Origin: Chloroflexota bacterium
Lineage (GTDB): Bacteria > Chloroflexota > Anaerolineae > Promineifilales > Promineifilaceae
Direction: 5' to 3'
DNA: 64,000 bases
Assembly: GCA_014584575.1 (NCBI GenBank)
Contig: JACTMP010000073.1
Location: forward strand, 1-64,000
The notes under the pieces were generated by a model. The model was not told the origin of the DNA, did not search any database, and worked only from the letters and a program-made list of their open reading frames with translations. Position numbers and translations under genes: made by a program. Positions 59,925-64,000 of the stretch are shown piece after piece (the stretch's first letter is position 1; every line of letters begins with the position of its first letter).

Positions 59925-61136
59925 ATGTTTACATACATCAAGCGTTATCTATGGTCGAATGGGAAGGCTGGTTCAGGGAGACCCCCCAAATATAAAATCA
60001 TTGTCTTGCTGCTATCCACCGTGATATTGGCCGCCGTATTGGCTATTTATTCTGCAGATGCCTTTGCCCGGTCAGGTACGGTTAAGTTGGTTATTGATAC
60101 TGATGGCGGTGTGGATGATGCAGCGGCCATCGCCTGGTTGTTCAGCCAGCAGAAGTACACAGTAGAATTGTCTGGCATTTCCACGGTGGCCGGCGCTACC
60201 TCGGCAGAAAATGCAGCTAATAACGTGCTCACCATTTTGGATGCTGTCAGCCGGCCAGATATTCCGGTGATTCTTGGGGCAACGGCGCCGTTGTCGCAGA
60301 CGCATACTTCAACTGGCGCATTAACGCATGGGCCAGATGGTCTTTGGTTCCTGGGTTGGGCAAATCCACACGACTTGAGTGGCCTGTCTACTGATGCGCC
60401 AGGGTTTTTGTGCAACAGTGCGGCGCCTGATGTGAAACTGGTAACGCTTGGCCCATTGACGAATGTGGCATTGGCTCTGGCGCAATGCCCGGCACAGATG
60501 GCGCAGTATGAGGAGATCATCATCTTGGGTGGCGCCAGGCATGGGGGTAACGTTACGCCGCTGGCCGAGTTTAACGTTTGGGTAGACCCAGAAGCGGCGG
60601 ATCAGGTGTTTCACGCCGGGTTGGCGACTTCATTTATCCCTGTGGATACTTTTAACTCTTTCACTTTGTCACAGCAAAATATAGAAAGATTGAGTACACA
60701 TGGGACGCCAGTGGGGCAGCTGTTAGCTCAAGCTTTACAGGCATATGCGGTCGTGCAGACAGGAATGGGTGGGGCCGCCGAAGCCAGTGTGCCAGATGTC
60801 ACGGCCGTGATGATAGCCCTGGATTCGCAGCTTTTTGTCAGAGACCAACATTCGGCCCTGTTGAAGCTCATACCAGGCATTGTTGGCGAACCTGATCCCG
60901 AACGTTTGGGGCGGGGACAGACAATTATTGGGCTGACGGTAGCTGAAAAAGTGCCGATGATTGCTAATGATATACAACTAAGTGATCTGGCCGAACGTGC
61001 GTTTACCGAACCGGGTTTTGATCTGGCATTAGAAATTGGCCTGATATTAGCCAGCGAACCAGACAATACGAACATGATTCTGGACATTCGGGAACAAACC
61101 ATGCGTAACCTCTTCATGCGCTTCCTCACCCAGTAA
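59925..61136 (+). CDS. Exported nucleoside-hydrolase-like protein
   Basis: 403 residues. A membrane or signal segment at about 24-46 (ending SADAFARS) precedes the hydrolase domain. The calcium-binding motif is D58-T-D60-GGV-D64-D65 (usually DTDxGxDD). LVTLGPLTNVALAL and EFNVWVDPEAADQV (the ENVWVD-like stretch) are family signatures. It cleaves the N-glycosidic bond of nucleosides to base and ribose, here probably outside the cell or at its surface. AAGGAGG precedes the ATG. Confidence 0.87.
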   Translation: MFTYIKRYLWSNGKAGSGRPPKYKIIVLLLSTVILAAVLAIYSADAFARSGTVKLVIDTDGGVDDAAAIAWLFSQQKYTVELSGISTVAGATSAENAANNVLTILDAVSRPDIPVILGATAPLSQTHTSTGALTHGPDGLWFLGWANPHDLSGLSTDAPGFLCNSAAPDVKLVTLGPLTNVALALAQCPAQMAQYEEIIILGGARHGGNVTPLAEFNVWVDPEAADQVFHAGLATSFIPVDTFNSFTLSQQNIERLSTHGTPVGQLLAQALQAYAVVQTGMGGAAEASVPDVTAVMIALDSQLFVRDQHSALLKLIPGIVGEPDPERLGRGQTIIGLTVAEKVPMIANDIQLSDLAERAFTEPGFDLALEIGLILASEPDNTNMILDIREQTMRNLFMRFLTQ

Positions 61137-61169
61137 AGATTGGCATTCCCATTGAATCTGGCATTTGGC

Positions 61170-61207
61170 GACATCCGATTTCTGAATGAAATCGGATGTC
61201 TGTTTTG
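61170..61207 (+). terminator. GACATCCGATTTC hairpin plus T-rich tail
   Basis: GACATCCGATTTC (61170-61182) pairs with GAAATCGGATGTC (61188-61200), followed by TGTTTTG. It lies 34 bases after the nucleoside-hydrolase stop. Confidence 0.75.
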
Positions 61208-61291
61208 CGTTTGTCACCTGCCTGTGATTTTCCCTATAATCGGGGATGTGAAACTTTATATATTCTTTTCCAACTTTGGAGGCACCATATC

Positions 61292-63301
61292 TTGAACCTG
61301 AAATTCGGTAGGGAGGTTTGCAGCCATCTGGAAGTAGCGCGTTCGCGTGAATGGTTGGTGACAAATGGCATTGGTGGTTTTGCTTCAGGCACGGTTGCTG
61401 GCATGTTAACCCGACGTTATCATGGTTTGTTGTTGGCTGCGTTAAAACCACCTGTCGGCCGCACCTTGTTGCTGGTTAAGCTAGACGAAACGGCCGAATA
61501 TGATGGCATTTACCCCGAAAGTGGTCGGGTTTTCCCGCTTTATGTCAATCACTGGGCTAACGATGCCGTCGAACCCCCCGGCTGGCAGTACCTCAATAGT
61601 TTTCAGATGGAAGGGACGACCCCAGTGTGGACTTACGGTTTTGCCAACGCCTTGCTGGAAAAGCGCATCTGGATGGAACAGGGGGCAAATACCACCTATG
61701 TGCAATATCGGCTGGCGCGGGCCACAGGCCCGCTACGTCTGGAGGCGAAAGCGTTCGCCAATTACCGCGATTACCACAGCACCAGCATTTCTGATGATTT
61801 GGAACCGGATATTGAGCCGGTAACACATGGCTTGCGGCTGCAAATGGACGAAGGGGCCGTCCCGTTTTATCTCCTTAGCAAACAGGCAGAGATGGAGCCT
61901 CGCAGCCAATGGCACGAAGATTATTATCTGGCTATTGAAGAATACCGGGGGCAGAATGATATTGAGGAAGACCATTTGTATGCAGCGCGCATTCAAGTCA
62001 CGCTGCGGCCAGGTGAGTCATTCACGCTTGTAGCCAGCACAAACGCAGAGGCGGACCTGGATGGTGATGCGGCGCTGGCACGGCGGCAAGCACATGAAGC
62101 AGAGCTTCTGGATCGCGCCAACCGCCAGTTCAGCATCCCGGCGCCGGCAGCCATTCGACAGTTGACGCTGGCCGCTGATCAGTTTGTGGTTCAACGGCCG
62201 TCTCCGAATGACCCGCACGGCCGTTCCCTCATTGCCGGCTATCATTGGTTCAGCGATTGGGGACGGGATACGATGATCGCCTTACCTGGCCTGACATTGG
62301 TCACCGGCCGGCCAGAAATTGCTGCCAGCGTCCTACGCACCTATGCGCAATTTATAGACATGGGCATGCTCCCTAACCGCTTCCCTGACCAGGGTGAACG
62401 TCCCGAATACAACACGGTAGACGCCACCCTCTGGTATTTTCAGGCCATCCGCGCTTACCACGCTGCCACCGGCGATCTCTCATTGGTGCGCGACCTTTTC
62501 CCCGTGCTGCAAGATGTAATCAAATGGCACACACGTGGCACCCGCCACCGCATTTACATGGACGAAAAAGACGGGCTGCTATTTGCCGGGGAAGAAGGTG
62601 TGCAGCTTACCTGGATGGACGCTAAGGTGGATGATTGGGTGGTCACACCTCGTGTGGGCAAGCCGGTGGAAATTAACGCCCTCTGGTATAACGCATTACG
62701 CACGCTGGCCGAATTTGCCCAATTATTGGGTGAAGATGCCACCGCTTATGAGGCGCTGGCTGACAAAACTGCCCTCGGCTTTCGTCGTTTCTGGTATGCC
62801 AAAATGGGCTATTGCTATGATGTTTTAGACGGCCCAGATGGGCATGATGGTAGCCTGCGCCCCAACCAGTTATTTGCTATTTCCCTGCCTCATAGTTTGC
62901 TCAGCCACGAGCAGCAGCGCTCGATTGTGGATGCCTGTGCCCGCCATTTACTCACGCCACATGGCCTGCGATCCCTCTCGCCAGATGACGCCCTCTATAA
63001 AGGTCGTTATGGCGGCGACCGCTATAAACGAGATGGGGCTTATCACCAGGGTACAGTTTGGGGCTGGTTAATCGGGCCGTTTGTCTGCGCCCACTTACGG
63101 GTATACGGCAACCTGGCCGAAGCTCGTACTTATCTGACGCCGCTGTTGTATCATCTGGCCGATCATGGCGTGGGCAGCATCAGTGAGATTTTTGATGGCG
63201 ACCCACCGTTCACGCCGCGTGGTTGCATTGCCCAGGCGTGGAGCGTGGCGGAAGTGCTGCGGGCATGGCAAGAAACAGAGAGTGAGAGATTGGGAGATTA
63301 A
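61292..63301 (+). CDS. Glycogen-debranching-type enzyme (amylo-alpha-1,6-glucosidase)
   Basis: 669 residues from a TTG at 61292, preceded by GGAGG nine bases upstream. The N-terminal part starts WLVTNGIGGFASGTVAG and has TRRYHGLL, as in bacterial debranching enzymes. The catalytic C-terminal (alpha/alpha)6 domain has HWFSDWGRDTMIALPGL, EINALWYNALR, then YHQGTVWGWLIGPF. It should cut alpha-1,6 branch points of limit dextrins in glycogen breakdown. The last residues (ETESERLGD and stop) are encoded by an intergenic word repeat. Confidence 0.9.
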   Translation: MNLKFGREVCSHLEVARSREWLVTNGIGGFASGTVAGMLTRRYHGLLLAALKPPVGRTLLLVKLDETAEYDGIYPESGRVFPLYVNHWANDAVEPPGWQYLNSFQMEGTTPVWTYGFANALLEKRIWMEQGANTTYVQYRLARATGPLRLEAKAFANYRDYHSTSISDDLEPDIEPVTHGLRLQMDEGAVPFYLLSKQAEMEPRSQWHEDYYLAIEEYRGQNDIEEDHLYAARIQVTLRPGESFTLVASTNAEADLDGDAALARRQAHEAELLDRANRQFSIPAPAAIRQLTLAADQFVVQRPSPNDPHGRSLIAGYHWFSDWGRDTMIALPGLTLVTGRPEIAASVLRTYAQFIDMGMLPNRFPDQGERPEYNTVDATLWYFQAIRAYHAATGDLSLVRDLFPVLQDVIKWHTRGTRHRIYMDEKDGLLFAGEEGVQLTWMDAKVDDWVVTPRVGKPVEINALWYNALRTLAEFAQLLGEDATAYEALADKTALGFRRFWYAKMGYCYDVLDGPDGHDGSLRPNQLFAISLPHSLLSHEQQRSIVDACARHLLTPHGLRSLSPDDALYKGRYGGDRYKRDGAYHQGTVWGWLIGPFVCAHLRVYGNLAEARTYLTPLLYHLADHGVGSISEIFDGDPPFTPRGCIAQAWSVAEVLRAWQETESERLGD

Positions 63302-63350
63302 GAGATTGGGAGGTTGATAATCACTCAATCTTCCTAATCTCCAATCTCAT
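63281..63350. repeat. GAGAGATTGGGAGATT word repeat
   Basis: GAGAGATTGGGAGATTAAGAGATTGGGAGGTT is matched by AATCTTCCTAATCTCCAATCTC. It overlaps the debranching gene stop and ends 12 bases before the next gene. Confidence 0.75.
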
Positions 63351-63361
63351 TCCGGGAAATT

Positions 63362-64000
63362 ATGGCTGAACAAAAACCAAGATTTGGTCCCGAACATTTT
63401 GCTGCCGGGGAGTTTATCATCCGGCAGGGAGATGAGCCGGATAAGTTTTACATCATCACCCGTGGGCAGGTGGAGGTGGTGCTGCAACCGGCGGATGGCC
63501 TGGATGAGGTGATTGACCAGCTTGGCCCTGGCGATTACTTTGGCGAGGTAGGCATGGTACGCCGCAGCCGCCGTATGGCCTCGGTGCGGGCGCTGACAAA
63601 CGTGGACGTGATGGGGATGGATTACCAGACGTTTATGAACTGGATGGAGAGCGCGCCAGAGGTGGCCGATGAGATTGATGCGGTGATCGAGGAGCGGCTA
63701 CTAAATGCCAGCGAGATTCCGGACCAGTTTACGGAAGCGGAGCCTAAAGGAATGCTGGCTTATTTGGAGAAGGCAGAAACGGAAAGTGACACGGCCGTAC
63801 CCCCCTCCCTCTTTTTCGCCAAAGACACAGTCATCGTGCGCCAGGGTGACCCGTCGGACACGTTTTATGTGATTATTGAGGGGTTTGTGACGGTGAGCCA
63901 TGTGCGGGCTGACGGCCGTGAACAAACCATCACGCACCTCACTACCGGGGATTATTTTGGCGAGATTGGCTTGTTAGACAGCAGCCCTCGCATCGCCACC
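63362..64000 (+). CDS. Protein with two cyclic-nucleotide-binding domains (truncated by the window end)
   Basis: 213 codons are visible without a stop. The ATG at 63362 has GGGAA ahead of it. Domain one: FAAGEFIIRQGDEPDKFYIITRG, LGPGDYFGEVGMV and RRMASVRAL. Domain two: FFAKDTVIVRQGDPSDTFYVI, TTGDYFGEIGLL and SSPRIAT, both with the beta-roll and phosphate-binding GE..L pattern of the CAP/PKA type. It may be a cAMP- or cGMP-sensing regulator; the rest of the gene lies outside the window. Confidence 0.85.
   Translation, partial: MAEQKPRFGPEHFAAGEFIIRQGDEPDKFYIITRGQVEVVLQPADGLDEVIDQLGPGDYFGEVGMVRRSRRMASVRALTNVDVMGMDYQTFMNWMESAPEVADEIDAVIEERLLNASEIPDQFTEAEPKGMLAYLEKAETESDTAVPPSLFFAKDTVIVRQGDPSDTFYVIIEGFVTVSHVRADGREQTITHLTTGDYFGEIGLLDSSPRIAT

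Larger units (their letters stand above)
1845..63919. repeat. Highly iterated palindrome ACGGCCGT
   Basis: About 114 exact copies by hand count between 1845 and 63919. They are in and between genes; in genes they often read Thr-Ala-Val, Asn/Asp-Gly-Arg or Arg-Pro. Density is about one per 430-460 bases outside 33.1-42.1 kb and one in 9 kb inside it. Confidence 0.9.

Noticed and set aside
1..64000. tRNA or rRNA genes
   Set aside because: I looked for T-loop words and conserved rRNA segments and found none; a covariance-model scan would be needed to be sure.

Overview
The window looks like a chromosomal segment of an uncultured filamentous or biofilm-forming Chloroflexota bacterium, probably Anaerolineae in the broad sense. 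This is inferred from gene content, because there is no rRNA gene to anchor it. Supporting traits are a housekeeping cluster of rpmF, fabD, fabG, Gls24-like and nusB, secreted proteins ending in a YLP(L/V/F) tail, a sortase with an LPATG substrate, a class II diterpene-cyclase-like enzyme (known in the chloroflexote Herpetosiphon), GT39/GT87 membrane glycosyltransferases and a STAND regulator. The octamer ACGGCCGT is scattered over almost the whole window, about 114 copies by hand count where about one is expected. It behaves like a highly iterated palindrome and marks native DNA.

Layout. 0-2.4 kb: an AT-rich membrane NTPase and a frameshifted HU-like gene. 2.7-6.6 kb: a divergent pair of secreted vWA/FHA membrane proteins. 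6.7-10.3 kb: L32, fatty-acid synthesis, Gls24, NusB and a degenerate Nudix protein. 10.4-13.9 kb: two secreted proteins. 14-17.7 kb: a STAND regulator and a double-TerB protein. 18-21.9 kb: surface proteins plus sortase. 22-29.4 kb: HNH pair, aminotransferase, ThuA-like protein, acyl-CoA ligase, and a MoxR/CoxE-like pair. 29.6-33.1 kb: a decaying cluster of toxin-antitoxin-type genes with internal duplications. 33.1-42.1 kb: a six-gene, tightly overlapping restriction-type operon on the minus strand that almost lacks ACGGCCGT. 42.1-57.3 kb: membrane glycosyltransferases, an ATP-grasp/ATP-grasp/esterase cluster, a HerA-type ATPase, LiaF-like membrane proteins, a rhodanese lipoprotein and prephenate dehydratase. 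58.3-64 kb: diterpene cyclase, exported nucleoside hydrolase, glycogen-debranching-type enzyme and a truncated double cyclic-nucleotide-binding protein.

The most system-like region is the 33.1-42.1 kb island: a C5-cytosine methyltransferase, a MutY/Mig-type mismatch glycosylase, a MutL-like GHKL ATPase, a Z1-domain helicase-like ATPase, a DUF4420-type PD-(D/E)XK nuclease and an AIPR protein. The glycosylase has a Tyr where the T:G-specific enzyme Mig.MthI has its catalytic Tyr, so it probably repairs the deamination damage caused by its methyltransferase partner, the job Vsr does in other systems.

A second unusual layer is formed by inverted, word-like repeats between genes. They do more than fill gaps: in at least seven genes they supply the stop codon and last codons, and in two or three genes they lie in frame inside disordered linkers. 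A 143-bp MITE-like element with 14-bp inverted ends and 9-bp flanking direct repeats lies at 48.4 kb. Two genes carry apparent single-base frameshifts and one carries a nonsense codon. These could be true decay or assembly errors.
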